Assembly: GCF_014168815.1 (NCBI RefSeq)
Contig: NZ_AP021972.1
Coordinates: forward strand, 2,790,001-2,854,000
Source: Klebsiella sp. WP3-W18-ESBL-02
Lineage (GTDB): Bacteria > Pseudomonadota > Gammaproteobacteria > Enterobacterales > Enterobacteriaceae
DNA: 64,000 nt
Direction of reading: 5' to 3'
A program made the translations under genes and the position numbers. The notes below the pieces were generated by a model, which was not told where the DNA came from, made no database searches, and was given only the letters and a program-made list of their open reading frames with translations. The stretch's first letter is position 1; each line of letters begins with the position of its first letter. This document shows positions 26,801 to 35,914 of this stretch, piece after piece.

Positions 26801-27637
26801 TTAGTCGTGAATTTCCGCCAGCATCCGCAGCCGATCCGGCGTTGCCACCGGCAGATGGAAGAAGTCCAGATAGGCCGGGATCATTTCAAACAGCATATCC
26901 GTCCCTGGCTGTACCGGACACCCGCGCGCCATTGCCGCCTGCAAGAAAGGCGTAAACGTCTGCTTCATGACGACTTCGCCCACGAACGTGCCGGGCTCTA
27001 TTCGCTGAACGTCCATCGGCAGCGGATCGGCAGGGAGCATGCCCAACGGTGACGCATTGACAACCAGGCCATGCCCCGCAGGATCGTTGTCCATCACCGT
27101 CAGTTCGAGCTGCGGGTAATGCCCCTGTAAACGGTCAGCCAGCGCGTGCGCCGTGCTTTCCCGCGCATCGTATAGCGTCAACGCACTGACGCCCGCTGCC
27201 GCTAGCGAAGCCGCAATCGCCGACCCCACGCCGCCGCTGCCCACCACCATCGCGCGTGCCCCGACGGTACCAAAGCCCTTGCGCTGAATGCCACGCACAA
27301 AGCCGTCACCGTCAAACATATCGCCGGTCAGCGAACCATCGGCTTCGCGGCGGATAGCGTTGCAGGCACCGGCAATTTGCGCGGTGGGACTCATCCGGTC
27401 GACCAGCCCGCAGGTCGCCACTTTATGTGGCATCGTCACCAGTGCGCCCGCAATATTGGTTAGCGAAAACAGCGCGGGGATCAACGACGCATAATCTTCC
27501 GGCTTGATGCCCATCGGTACCACTTTGACGTCGACGCTCTGGTTTTCAAACCAGGGGTTATAGATCATTGGCGCCTTGAAGCTTTCCGTCGGATATCCCA
27601 AATGCGCAATCAACCGCGTACGCCCACTAATGTGCAT
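26801..27637 (-). CDS. Shikimate/quinate dehydrogenase family protein
   Basis: A 278-residue AroE/YdiB-family dehydrogenase. The substrate domain carries the catalytic Lys in LVTMPHKVA and Asp in GDMFDGDGF. The Rossmann domain has VVGSGGVGSAIAASL, and the acidic residue in LYDARES suggests NAD rather than NADP (inference). It lies last in an operon with an MFS carrier (11-nt overlap) and quiC, so the likely job is catabolic oxidation of shikimate or quinate to dehydroshikimate or dehydroquinate. It is unlikely to be the biosynthetic aroE. Confidence 0.88.
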   Translation of the reverse strand: MHISGRTRLIAHLGYPTESFKAPMIYNPWFENQSVDVKVVPMGIKPEDYASLIPALFSLTNIAGALVTMPHKVATCGLVDRMSPTAQIAGACNAIRREADGSLTGDMFDGDGFVRGIQRKGFGTVGARAMVVGSGGVGSAIAASLAAAGVSALTLYDARESTAHALADRLQGHYPQLELTVMDNDPAGHGLVVNASPLGMLPADPLPMDVQRIEPGTFVGEVVMKQTFTPFLQAAMARGCPVQPGTDMLFEMIPAYLDFFHLPVATPDRLRMLAEIHD

Positions 27638-28976
27638 GCGTTTCCTCCTGTTCAGGCAGATCCAGTTCGATGCGCTTCACATCACCGAGAATAAACAGAT
27701 ACGCCACCACGCCAAGCAGCGCCGCGCCGCCGATATACACCAGGGCGTAGAAGAAGCTGCCAAACGCCGCCACGATAAAACCAATCACCAGCGGCGTGAG
27801 GATCCCCGCCAGGTTGGCGCAGAAGTTAAATAGCCCGCCGGTCAGCCCGCCCAGCCCCTTCGGTGCCATATCGGAAATTAACGTCCAGCCCAGCCCGACC
27901 ATCCCCTGGCCAAAGAACGCGAACGACATCACCAGGATCACCGCCGTGTCGCTGGACAGCCAGTTAGCACTAATAATGCAGCTCGCCATCAGCAGCCCCG
28001 CGATAATGGGCAACTTACGGCCCAGGTTGGCGCTGCCGGTAGCTTTCAGCAGCTTATCCGACACCCAACCGCCGAACATCACGCCGCCCGCCGCTGCCAG
28101 AAACGGCAGAATGGCGAAGAACCCGACTTTCAGCCACGGCATATGCCGCTCGGTCGCCAGATAGGTGGGGAACCAGGTCAGGAAAAATACCAGCACGGTA
28201 TTGCCCGCAAACTGGCCGATACTGGCGCCAATAATTTGCCGTTTGCGCAACATCTGACGTACCAGCGGCCAGCTGAACGCCTTGCGCTGCTCAGCGCCAG
28301 AGCTGATGCCGCCGCCGGCGGCAATGTACTCGCGCTCCTGCTGGCTCAGACGGCTGTCCTCATGCGGTTCGCGATAGCATCGCCACCAGACCAGCGCAAA
28401 TAACATGCCGACGACACCTACCGAGATAAACAGCGTGCGCCAGCCAAAACCGCCCATAATCCAGAACAGCAGCGGCGCAAAACAGGCCAGCCCGAGATAT
28501 TCACCAACGGTATACACCGCGGTCGCTTTTGCTCGTTCATGCTGCGGAAACCAGGCGCTCACCACCCGGCTATTCACCGGGAAGCACGGTGCTTCGCTGA
28601 CGCCAAGACCAAAACGGCACAGCAGCAGCGTTTTCAGACCTACGGCAAAACCATGCAGCAACGTAAACAGCGACCAGAAGCTCAGCGCCAGAAAATAGGT
28701 CAACTTGTTGCCGAAGCGGTCGAGGAACATGCCGCCGGGGATCTGCGCCAGCGCGTAGGTCCAGGCAAAGGCGGAAAAGACAATCCCCATCACCGCGGCG
28801 CTAATGCCCAGCTCCTGGGTCAGCTGCGGCGCGGCAATCCCCAGCACCGTGCGGTCGAGATAGTTGATCATGGTCCCCACGGCCAGCAGCGCCAGAATAC
28901 CAATGCGCCGCCGGGAGCGAGGGATCGCGTTCACCGCCGCAGCGGTGGCCACACGAGGTTGGCCGAGTGAATTCAT
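27627..28976 (-). CDS. MFS transporter, probable shikimate/quinate (aromatic acid) uptake
   Basis: A 449-residue major-facilitator protein of the anion:cation symporter group (ExuT/GudP-like). It has the N-terminal signature NYLDRTVLGIAAP, the loop motif GGMFLDRFGNK, twelve predicted membrane segments and a long charged central loop around residues 205-230. It sits between quiC and the aroE-like gene and is probably co-transcribed with them, which points to shikimate, quinate or a related acid as substrate. This is an inference from context. Confidence 0.88.
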   Translation of the reverse strand: MNSLGQPRVATAAAVNAIPRSRRRIGILALLAVGTMINYLDRTVLGIAAPQLTQELGISAAVMGIVFSAFAWTYALAQIPGGMFLDRFGNKLTYFLALSFWSLFTLLHGFAVGLKTLLLCRFGLGVSEAPCFPVNSRVVSAWFPQHERAKATAVYTVGEYLGLACFAPLLFWIMGGFGWRTLFISVGVVGMLFALVWWRCYREPHEDSRLSQQEREYIAAGGGISSGAEQRKAFSWPLVRQMLRKRQIIGASIGQFAGNTVLVFFLTWFPTYLATERHMPWLKVGFFAILPFLAAAGGVMFGGWVSDKLLKATGSANLGRKLPIIAGLLMASCIISANWLSSDTAVILVMSFAFFGQGMVGLGWTLISDMAPKGLGGLTGGLFNFCANLAGILTPLVIGFIVAAFGSFFYALVYIGGAALLGVVAYLFILGDVKRIELDLPEQEETHAH

Positions 28977-29066
28977 AGTGTTTACCTGTCGTTGTCGAGT
29001 GCAGATGAATGTTTATTGTTATGGTCTAGCCTGCGGCGCCAGCGTACCGAATGGTACATTCCGGCG

Positions 29067-30917
29067 CTAACGGTACTGCATTGCCGCCAGTCGTACGGCA
29101 GCATTCACCGCGCCGTACTGCGCGTAGCCGTGACGACGTTCGGTAAATTCAAAGAAGAAGCGCCCTTCGCTGAACGGTAAGGTGTAACGATGTAAAAATT
29201 CGCCGCCCGTACCGTCACGATCGTAGAGAATCTGCTGGCGGCGTAGGGTTTCCACCTGCGCGCTATCGCCAAATCGCGCCTGCAAATCATCGTAATAGTT
29301 TGCCGGAACCGGCAGCGACAGCGCGGCTGCCAGCGGTTGGTTGTCCAGCAGCGTGGGGAGATCGCGACCCGCGAACGCCGCGTGCTGTAGCCCGGCCCCC
29401 TGATAGCAGGCCACCGAGCGGGCAATCTGCGTTGCGCGGCTTTGAGAGATATTCAGCGCCAGGCGTACGGTGCCCTGCGGGCTTTGCACCGCCAGGCTGC
29501 GCACCAGGCCGTAAGGGTCTGGTAGCGTTTGTTCATGCTCCAGCGTAAAACCCAGCACCGCGCGAACAAACATCACCCAGTTGTCACGGCTGTCGGCCTC
29601 CATCCCTAGCGCCAGATGGTCGATCCCCAGCAGCGGCCCCACGTTCGCCGTTTCGGTAAGGGTAAAATCCTGCGCGTAAATATCCTGTTGGCTATCGACA
29701 AGATAAATCAGGCTGCCGTCCGGTGCGCATACCGCCGGGATGGTGCTTTCATTCGGCCCGGCTTCGCCCTGCCAGGTGGCGTAGCCATAGGCTTTGGCGC
29801 GAGCGATCGCTGGCGCACTTTCGCTGACCCGTAGCGCAATCGCACACAGCGAGACGCCGTGACGTTGATAGAAGTGATCCGCCCAGCTGTGGGGCTGATA
29901 GTTGATAATTACCCGCGCGCCGCCGTTACGCCACAGCGCGACCTGCTTGGAACGGTGCATCCCCTCCAGCTGGAATCCCATACCGCCGAGCATGGTGCTC
30001 AGCTTTTTCGCTTCGCCAGGGCTCGCGGCGAACTCAATAAACTCAATGCCCTCAAAAGTTGGTAGATTGGCCGTGTGGAACAGATCCGCCCCGCTCTCAC
30101 CGAGTGTGCGTTGAGTCTGCTCTTCCAGCCACAGCAACGAGCGATAGCCGTCTTTGGCCGTCGCGCCGTTGGGCGAGGCGCGGAAGCCGTCGTTAAAAAT
30201 TTCCAGCGACCATGGGCCACGGTAGCCAAGGCGCGTCAGTTCTTGAGTAAACGCCACCAGCGGCAGTTCACCCTGCCCCGGAAAGCAGCGGAAATGGCGG
30301 CTCCACTCGAGCACATCCATTTTCATCAACGGTGCATCGGCCAGCTGGAGGAAGGTGATCTTGTCCATCGGCACTTCGTGCAGACGACGCAGATCGTCGC
30401 CTAATGCCAGGATATGGAAGCTATCGAGCACGATCCCCAACGCCGGGCTATCTACCGCTTTCACCCGCTCCCAGGCCTGATACCAGCGATTTACGTGGGT
30501 ACCCCACGCCAGCGCTTCATAGCCAATGCGGATATTTTCCCGCTCCGCCAGCGTCGCCAGCGCGCGCAAATCTTCAACCTGCAGGGAAAAGTCGGCAGAA
30601 CAGTCGGCCTGAACGTTACTGCACAGCAGCAGCGTGTCGCAGCCCAGCTCGTGCATCAGCGCAAATTTGCGCTCGGCTCGCGCCAGGTTAGCCGCAAACC
30701 GCTCGCGCGGGCCGCCTTCAAAATCGCGAAAAGGCTGAAATAACGTGATTTTAAGCCCCAGATCGTCGGCCATATTACGGACATCCGTCGGCGTACCGGT
30801 ATAATAGAGCAAATCGTTTTCAAAGATTTCAACGCCCTGATAACCGGCAGCGGCAATCGCGCTGAGCTTTTCAGGCAGGGTTCCAGAAAGGGATACGGTA
30901 GCAATTGAACGCAACAT
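29067..30917 (-). CDS. quiC: 3-dehydroshikimate dehydratase with C-terminal HPPD-like domain (QuiC type)
   Basis: Converts 3-dehydroshikimate to protocatechuate, the branch from shikimate chemistry into the beta-ketoadipate pathway. From the ATG at 30917 (MLRSIATVSLSGTLPEKL, with AGGTGA upstream) it is 616 residues. Residues 1 to about 280 are a xylose-isomerase-like barrel with the expected metal ligands (GYEALAWG, GIVLDSFHIL, FLQLADAP, SLEIFNDGFR). Residues about 290-600 resemble 4-hydroxyphenylpyruvate dioxygenase (VOC folds: EFAASPGEAKKLSTML, LGIDHLALGM, FFFEFTERRHGYAQYG). The two-domain architecture is that of Pseudomonas-type QuiC enzymes. It is the first gene of the operon and divergent from a TetR gene. 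Confidence 0.9.
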   Translation of the reverse strand: MLRSIATVSLSGTLPEKLSAIAAAGYQGVEIFENDLLYYTGTPTDVRNMADDLGLKITLFQPFRDFEGGPRERFAANLARAERKFALMHELGCDTLLLCSNVQADCSADFSLQVEDLRALATLAERENIRIGYEALAWGTHVNRWYQAWERVKAVDSPALGIVLDSFHILALGDDLRRLHEVPMDKITFLQLADAPLMKMDVLEWSRHFRCFPGQGELPLVAFTQELTRLGYRGPWSLEIFNDGFRASPNGATAKDGYRSLLWLEEQTQRTLGESGADLFHTANLPTFEGIEFIEFAASPGEAKKLSTMLGGMGFQLEGMHRSKQVALWRNGGARVIINYQPHSWADHFYQRHGVSLCAIALRVSESAPAIARAKAYGYATWQGEAGPNESTIPAVCAPDGSLIYLVDSQQDIYAQDFTLTETANVGPLLGIDHLALGMEADSRDNWVMFVRAVLGFTLEHEQTLPDPYGLVRSLAVQSPQGTVRLALNISQSRATQIARSVACYQGAGLQHAAFAGRDLPTLLDNQPLAAALSLPVPANYYDDLQARFGDSAQVETLRRQQILYDRDGTGGEFLHRYTLPFSEGRFFFEFTERRHGYAQYGAVNAAVRLAAMQYR

Positions 30918-31049
30918 GGTTTCACCTGGCTTTGGCGGTAGCAGTTGCATCGAATATGAATCATTTGGTTCAAGCGCGCCAGATTTGGTTGCTAATTTGT
31001 GATCATTGTGTATATTTTTTGTGCCCGGTAAAAATGAACAGGAGTGGTT

Positions 31050-31688
31050 ATGTCAGCCATCGCTCACGATGAAGCGCAGTCGCTAAAAACACGGATTTTT
31101 ACCGCCGCAATCGCGGTTTTTGCGGAACACGGCTTGGCCGGTGCGCGTATGGAACAGATAGCCGGCGAGGCGCAGACGACCAAGCGTATGGTGGTGTACT
31201 ACTTTAAGACTAAAGAGCTGTTGTACCAGGCGGTACTGCAGTACGTCTATACGCGCATTCGCGAGACCGAGCAGCAATTGGGGCTGGAGAACCTGCCGCC
31301 GGTGGAAGCACTCGTCCAACTGGTGAAATGGAGCGTACGTTATCACGCCGAGCACGCTGATTTTATGCGGATTATCTGTATGGAGAATATGCAGCGCGGG
31401 AAATGGCTGCTGGCTTCGGGCGATCTGAAGCGGCTGAATAAAAGCGCCCTCTCCTTGCTGGAGCAGATTCTGCACCGCGGGCAAGAACAGGGCATATTCC
31501 AGCCCGCGTTAGACGCGCGCGACGTTCACCGTCTGATTAGCAGCTTCAGCTTTTATCAGGTGTCTAATTTTTACAGCTTTAACAGCCTCTATCTGGACGG
31601 TCCGCTTCCGGATATCAACGATGAGGGGCTGATTCATCACCACAGCGAGCTGGCGGTGAAATCGATTTTGCGCTTTGTGATCGCCTGA
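31050..31688 (+). CDS. TetR/AcrR regulator of the quinate/shikimate locus
   Basis: A 212-residue regulator starting MSAIAHDEAQSLKTRIFTAA (ATG 31050, CAGGAG five bases upstream; a GTG at 31044 is less likely). The N-terminal helix-turn-helix is TetR-type (AVFAEHGLAGARMEQIAGEA, TTKRMVVYYFKTKELLY). The C-terminal part is the larger ligand domain. It is divergent from quiC across 132 bp and so probably controls that operon in response to a pathway intermediate (inference). No clear operator palindrome could be assigned. Confidence 0.88.
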   Translation: MSAIAHDEAQSLKTRIFTAAIAVFAEHGLAGARMEQIAGEAQTTKRMVVYYFKTKELLYQAVLQYVYTRIRETEQQLGLENLPPVEALVQLVKWSVRYHAEHADFMRIICMENMQRGKWLLASGDLKRLNKSALSLLEQILHRGQEQGIFQPALDARDVHRLISSFSFYQVSNFYSFNSLYLDGPLPDINDEGLIHHHSELAVKSILRFVIA

Positions 31689-31695
31689 TCCGCTG

Positions 31696-31911
31696 TCAGG
31701 CCTGCCCTGACAGCGCGGTCACCACCTTCTGCATCGCTTCACGCGTCAGCTCTGAACGCTGGACCTTGGTGTTTGCCAGCGCCGTGCGGACCACGCCAGC
31801 GATCACAATATGCTTCGGTTCCTGGCCCAAATCGCGCATTTCCAGCACAACTTTTCCCACTACGCGGCACATTTCCTGGTATAAAACGTCGTCTTTTGCC
31901 TGATTTCCCAT
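31696..31911 (-). CDS. fumD: Fumarase D (YdhZ)
   Basis: A 71-residue protein (MGNQAKDDVLYQEMCRVV) matching E. coli FumD/YdhZ in sequence, length and position beside pykF. FumD has been reported to have fumarase activity in E. coli; the protein is very small for an enzyme. It lies 7 bp from the convergent TetR gene. Confidence 0.88.
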   Translation of the reverse strand: MGNQAKDDVLYQEMCRVVGKVVLEMRDLGQEPKHIVIAGVVRTALANTKVQRSELTREAMQKVVTALSGQA

Positions 31912-32134
31912 CGTTTACGCTCGCTAATTTCCATTAAGAATCAAATTATTATTGTTTCGTTTCGCACAGAAAGCAAATCAGCAGGCTCCCGGCGTCTGCC
32001 GTTGCGCATCTATGCTGTTACATTTTCACCTATAATTCGTTTTTATTTTGTTAAACAGCCTTCATTCATTTTGAAACAGCGTTTTTATTTTCTTTTTTCG
32101 CCATAACATCGTATAATCCGCCGCGTTTCTTTCT

Positions 32135-32148
32135 TGAATGGTTTCAGC
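32135..32148. promoter_or_regulatory. Cra (FruR) operator of pykF
   Basis: TTGAATGGTTTCAG (continuing to C) contains the palindrome TGAA-TGGT-TTCA that matches the Cra consensus and the known E. coli pykF operator. TATAAT at 32112-32117 just upstream is the likely -10 element, so Cra would block the promoter from just downstream of it. The surrounding 31912-32359 stretch is the pykF promoter and untranslated leader. Confidence 0.8.
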
Positions 32149-32359
32149 TCATTGGACTACATCAATAAACGATTAAAACATCGCCTTTTTGACTATGCTG
32201 AACCTCTAGCACACTTTCCTCTGCACGCTTTTTTTATGTCACCTATCCTTATGGCGTGGCATAGCAACTTTCGTAACACAGGTTTGACTCCGTGGCCGTG
32301 CGCGCATGGGGCGAGAATTCCAAATCCTTCTCAATCTCAACTTAAAGACTAAGACTGTC

Positions 32360-33772
32360 ATGAAAAAGACCAAAATTGTTTGCACCATCGGGCCGAAAAC
32401 CGAATCCGAAGAGATGTTAGGCAAAATGCTCGACGCGGGCATGAACGTTATGCGTCTGAACTTCTCTCACGGCGACTATGCTGAACACGGTCAGCGCATC
32501 AAGAACCTGCGCAACGTGATGAGCAAAACCGGTAAGAAAGCCGCTATCCTGCTGGATACCAAAGGTCCGGAAATCCGTACCATCAAACTGGAAGGCGGTA
32601 ACGACGTCTCCCTGAAAGCGGGCCAGACCTTCACCTTCACCACCGACAAATCCGTTATCGGCAACAGCGAAATCGTTGCGGTCACCTACGAAGGCTTCAC
32701 CTCTGACCTGAAAGTGGGCAACACCGTGCTGGTTGACGATGGCCTGATCGGTATGGAAGTGACCGCTATCGAAGGTAACAAAGTTATCTGTAAAGTGCTG
32801 AACAACGGCGACCTGGGTGAGAACAAAGGCGTTAACCTGCCGGGCGTTTCCATCGCGCTGCCAGCGCTGGCTGAAAAAGACAAACAGGACCTGATCTTCG
32901 GTTGCGAACAGGGCGTTGACTTCGTTGCCGCATCCTTCATTCGTAAACGTTCTGACGTTATTGAAATCCGCGAGCACCTGAAGGCGCACGGCGGCGAAAA
33001 CATCCAGATCATCTCCAAAATTGAAAACCAGGAAGGCCTGAACAACTTCGACGAAATCCTCGAAGCCTCTGACGGCATCATGGTTGCTCGTGGTGACATG
33101 GGCGTTGAGATCCCGGTTGAAGAAGTTATCTTCGCCCAGAAAATGATCATCGAAAAATGTATCCGCGCGCGCAAAGTCGTTATCACTGCGACCCAGATGC
33201 TGGATTCCATGATCAAAAACCCACGTCCGACCCGCGCTGAAGCCGGCGACGTAGCAAACGCCATCCTCGACGGCACCGATGCAGTCATGCTGTCCGGTGA
33301 ATCCGCAAAAGGTAAGTACCCGCTGGAAGCCGTGACCATTATGGCCACCATCTGTGAACGTACTGACCGCGTGATGACCAGCCGTCTGGAGTTCAACAAC
33401 GACAGCCGTAAGCTGCGCATCACCGAAGCCGTCTGCCGTGGCGCAGTAGAAACCGCTGAGAAACTGGACGCACCGCTGATCGTGGTAGCAACCCAGGGCG
33501 GTAAATCCGCACGCGCTATCCGTAAATACTTCCCGGATGCCACCATCCTGGCGCTGACCACCAACGAAACGACTGCGCGTCAGCTGGTGCTGAGCAAAGG
33601 CGTTGTCGCACAGGTTGTCAAAGAAATCAGCTCTACCGATGATTTCTACCGTCTGGGCAAAGAAGTCGCTGTAGAAAGCGGTCTGGCACAGAAAGGCGAC
33701 GTCGTGGTGATGGTTTCCGGCGCGCTGGTACCGAGCGGCACCACCAACACCGCCTCCGTACACGTACTGTAA
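32360..33772 (+). CDS. pykF: Pyruvate kinase I (PykF)
   Basis: Glycolytic enzyme converting phosphoenolpyruvate and ADP to pyruvate and ATP, activated by fructose 1,6-bisphosphate. From the ATG at 32360 (MKKTKIVCTIGPKTESEEML) the protein is 470 residues, the E. coli length. The active-site Lys and metal ligands lie in IISKIENQEGLNNFDEIL; MVARGDMGVEIP and MLDSMIKNPRPTRAE are also conserved. Codon use is strongly biased to highly expressed codons. The upstream in-frame ATG at 32306 lies in the leader and is rejected. Confidence 0.98.
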   Translation: MKKTKIVCTIGPKTESEEMLGKMLDAGMNVMRLNFSHGDYAEHGQRIKNLRNVMSKTGKKAAILLDTKGPEIRTIKLEGGNDVSLKAGQTFTFTTDKSVIGNSEIVAVTYEGFTSDLKVGNTVLVDDGLIGMEVTAIEGNKVICKVLNNGDLGENKGVNLPGVSIALPALAEKDKQDLIFGCEQGVDFVAASFIRKRSDVIEIREHLKAHGGENIQIISKIENQEGLNNFDEILEASDGIMVARGDMGVEIPVEEVIFAQKMIIEKCIRARKVVITATQMLDSMIKNPRPTRAEAGDVANAILDGTDAVMLSGESAKGKYPLEAVTIMATICERTDRVMTSRLEFNNDSRKLRITEAVCRGAVETAEKLDAPLIVVATQGGKSARAIRKYFPDATILALTTNETTARQLVLSKGVVAQVVKEISSTDDFYRLGKEVAVESGLAQKGDVVVMVSGALVPSGTTNTASVHVL

Positions 33773-33800
33773 TAATCCACATACTTATTATAGTTTGCCT

Positions 33801-33828
33801 AAAAAGCGCCCATTGGGCGCTTTTTTTA
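33801..33828 (+). terminator. Terminator after pykF
   Basis: AAAAAGCGCCCATTGGGCGCTTTTTTT: a six-base-pair GC stem with a T tract, 28 bp past the pykF stop. Confidence 0.93.
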
Positions 33829-34082
33829 TACACTCAGATAACCCTGCTCAATAAAAAATCAAATAGGCTCTCACTATTTAAACTTCGATTATCTAAGATG
33901 AATCCGATGGAAGTCCTCTGTTTTCACACGCATTTTCCCGGCAAAAGCGCAAAGTCGGTGCTTCTTTGAGCGAACGATCAAAAATAAGGGAAAACGCATA
34001 AAAAAATATTCTCAATATAAAAAAGTTTGTGTAATACTTGTAACGCTACATGGAGATTAACTCAATCTAGAGGGTATTTATA
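33829..34082 (+). promoter_or_regulatory. lpp promoter and leader
   Basis: TTCTCA at 34009-34014 and TAATAC at 34032-34037 are spaced by 17 bp inside a very AT-rich stretch, matching the strong E. coli lpp promoter. The short leader from about 34044 carries GAGGGTATTTATAATG with the ribosome site. The 33829-34000 part shows nothing further. Confidence 0.8.
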
Positions 34083-34319
34083 ATGAATCGTACTAAACTG
34101 GTACTGGGCGCGGTAATCCTGGGTTCTACTCTGCTGGCAGGTTGCTCCAGCAATGCTAAAATCGATCAGCTGTCTTCTGACGTTCAGACTCTGAACGCTA
34201 AAGTTGACCAGCTGAGCAACGACGTGAACGCAGTGCGTTCCGACGTTCAGGCTGCTAAAGACGACGCAGCTCGTGCTAACCAGCGTCTGGACAACCAGGC
34301 TCACTCTTACCGTAAGTAA
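34083..34319 (+). CDS. lpp: Major outer-membrane (Braun) lipoprotein Lpp
   Basis: A 78-residue prolipoprotein. The signal peptide ends in the lipobox LLAGC, giving Cys21 as the lipidated N-terminus. The mature part is a heptad-repeat coiled coil (SSNAKIDQLSSDVQTLNAK, VDQLSNDVNAVRSDVQAAK) that forms a trimer. The C-terminal YRK ends in the Lys that is linked to peptidoglycan. The ldtE gene, coding for an L,D-transpeptidase, follows on the opposite strand. Confidence 0.98.
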   Translation: MNRTKLVLGAVILGSTLLAGCSSNAKIDQLSSDVQTLNAKVDQLSNDVNAVRSDVQAAKDDAARANQRLDNQAHSYRK

Positions 34320-34334
34320 GAGTTCTGGTAATAA

Positions 34335-34364
34335 AAATGGCGCACATTGTGCGCCATTTTTTTT
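34335..34364 (+). terminator. Terminator after lpp
   Basis: AAAATGGCGCAC-ATT-GTGCGCCATTTTTTTT: a perfect stem with a long T tract directly after lpp. Confidence 0.95.
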
Positions 34365-34382
34365 GCCTGTAAATCCCCTGCC

Positions 34383-35375
34383 CTACTGCGTAACCTTCCC
34401 TGACGTCATGTCTGCATTCTGTGCTGACACGACCGGCTCCGAAGCTGAAGCCGCCCCAGCGCCCTGAGACACCGCCACCGGATATCCGGCACGACGAGAC
34501 AGCACGCGCTTCACCTGCGCTTCATCCACGCTACCGTGACCAGCAAACGCTTTAAAGCCGGATGACAGCGTCATCTTCATCGTTTGCGTGTCCTGCTCGG
34601 CGTTCTGCGACAGCGGGCGGTGCACTTCCAGATAGCGCGCGCCGTTCGGTTCCACTGAATATTTCACCGGCTCATTGATCACCCGCACCGGCGTCCCGCT
34701 GCGCACCTGGGCGAACAGCGCCTTAATGTCCGGCGCATTCATGCGAATACAGCCCGAGCTGACGCGTAGCCCGACGCTATCCGGCGCGTTGGTACCATGG
34801 ATAAGGTATTCACCGTTACCGTACGCCAGACGCAGCGCATACAGCCCTAGCGGGTTATGCGGCCCGGCAGGCACGACAGCGGGCAACGTCACGCCGCGCT
34901 CCAGCGAACGCGCGCGGATACCCGGCGTTGGCGTCCAGGTCGGGTTCGGGATCTTCTGCCCGACCCGAGTCGTCATTTCCGGCGTTTCCAGCCCCTGCAG
35001 GCCGATGCCTATTGGATAGACCTGGACCTGCTGTTCACCCGGCGGGAAGTAATACAAGCGCAGTTCGGCGAGGTTGACGACAATCCCTTCACGCGGGACG
35101 TCCGGCAGCAGCATCTGCGACGGAATCGTCACCACGGTGCCGGGACGGGGAACCGGTGCGATGGTATTGTTGGCTTCAAGAATCAGCATCGCCGCCGTAT
35201 CAAAGCGTCTGGCGATGGCCTGTAGGTTCTTATCCCCCTCCTGAACCGTGTAGGTTTGATTGTGGCCGATTAAACGACTGTTGGCAGGGGGTAATGGGTA
35301 GTCAACCGCCCAGGCGCTTGAGATCGCGCTGAGGGCGCCTAAAATGCCGAGTGTTAAGAGGGACGCGCGCTTCAT
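34383..35375 (-). CDS. ldtE: L,D-transpeptidase LdtE (YnhG)
   Basis: Periplasmic enzyme that makes 3-3 (meso-DAP to meso-DAP) crosslinks in peptidoglycan. It is 330 residues, with a signal peptide ending SSAWA, a LysM-like segment (YTVQEGDKNLQAIARRF) and a YkuD catalytic domain. The catalytic motif is HGTNAPDSVG then SSGCIRM with the nucleophilic Cys. The length and the position between lpp and sufE match E. coli LdtE. The C-terminal tail (GAGAASASEPVVSAQNAD) is low-complexity. Confidence 0.95.
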   Translation of the reverse strand: MKRASLLTLGILGALSAISSAWAVDYPLPPANSRLIGHNQTYTVQEGDKNLQAIARRFDTAAMLILEANNTIAPVPRPGTVVTIPSQMLLPDVPREGIVVNLAELRLYYFPPGEQQVQVYPIGIGLQGLETPEMTTRVGQKIPNPTWTPTPGIRARSLERGVTLPAVVPAGPHNPLGLYALRLAYGNGEYLIHGTNAPDSVGLRVSSGCIRMNAPDIKALFAQVRSGTPVRVINEPVKYSVEPNGARYLEVHRPLSQNAEQDTQTMKMTLSSGFKAFAGHGSVDEAQVKRVLSRRAGYPVAVSQGAGAASASEPVVSAQNADMTSGKVTQ

Positions 35376-35485
35376 ATCTGGATTCCTTATTCATATTCAC
35401 TGACAACATGCCAGAAAGCTGAACCACCAGCGTGGTGGGCTGCCCGCCCACCTTTCGTAACAGAATGAAAGCTGTCTATTTGATA

Positions 35486-35902
35486 TTAGCTAAAACTTGC
35501 CGCCTGCGTGCGGATAGCGCGAATCATGGCCTCCAGTCCCTGAGAACGTGACGGCGTCAGATGCTGCGCCAGCGCCATCTGTTCAAACCAGGGCCGTACA
35601 TCAAAAGCCTGTACGTCCGCAGCGGTCATCCCATCGTAGAGGATAAACACCACGGCAATCAAGCCTTTAACAATTGCCGCATCGCTGTCGCCCTGCAGCG
35701 TGATACGACCCCGATCGTCACGCCCCATCACAATCCACACCTGGCTCTGGCACCCCTGAATAATATTCTCCGGGCGGTGCTGCTCGGGGCTGAGCGGCGC
35801 CAGACGCTGGCCCAGCTCAATAATATAGAGATACTTCTCTTCCCAGTTGGCGCAGCGGTTAAAGTTGCGCAACAGTTTATCTTTGTCCGGTAAAGCCGCC
35901 AT
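35486..35902 (-). CDS. sufE: Cysteine desulfuration protein SufE
   Basis: Sulfur acceptor that takes persulfide sulfur from SufS and passes it to SufBCD. It is 138 residues; the reactive Cys is in IIQGCQSQVW (about residue 51). It is the last gene of sufABCDSE, 12 bp after sufS. Confidence 0.97.
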   Translation of the reverse strand: MAALPDKDKLLRNFNRCANWEEKYLYIIELGQRLAPLSPEQHRPENIIQGCQSQVWIVMGRDDRGRITLQGDSDAAIVKGLIAVVFILYDGMTAADVQAFDVRPWFEQMALAQHLTPSRSQGLEAMIRAIRTQAASFS

Positions 35903-35914
35903 GGTTGCTCCCTG

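Noticed and set aside
32134..32352. 72-codon frame upstream of pykF
   Set aside because: It overlaps the Cra operator and the pykF leader; the E. coli counterpart region is untranslated.
32417..33763. 448-codon open frame antisense to pykF
   Set aside because: pykF is a clear, highly biased coding sequence; such a long antisense frame follows from its codon choice. The translation has no recognisable domain and is rich in Phe, His and Asp in a way typical of complementary frames.
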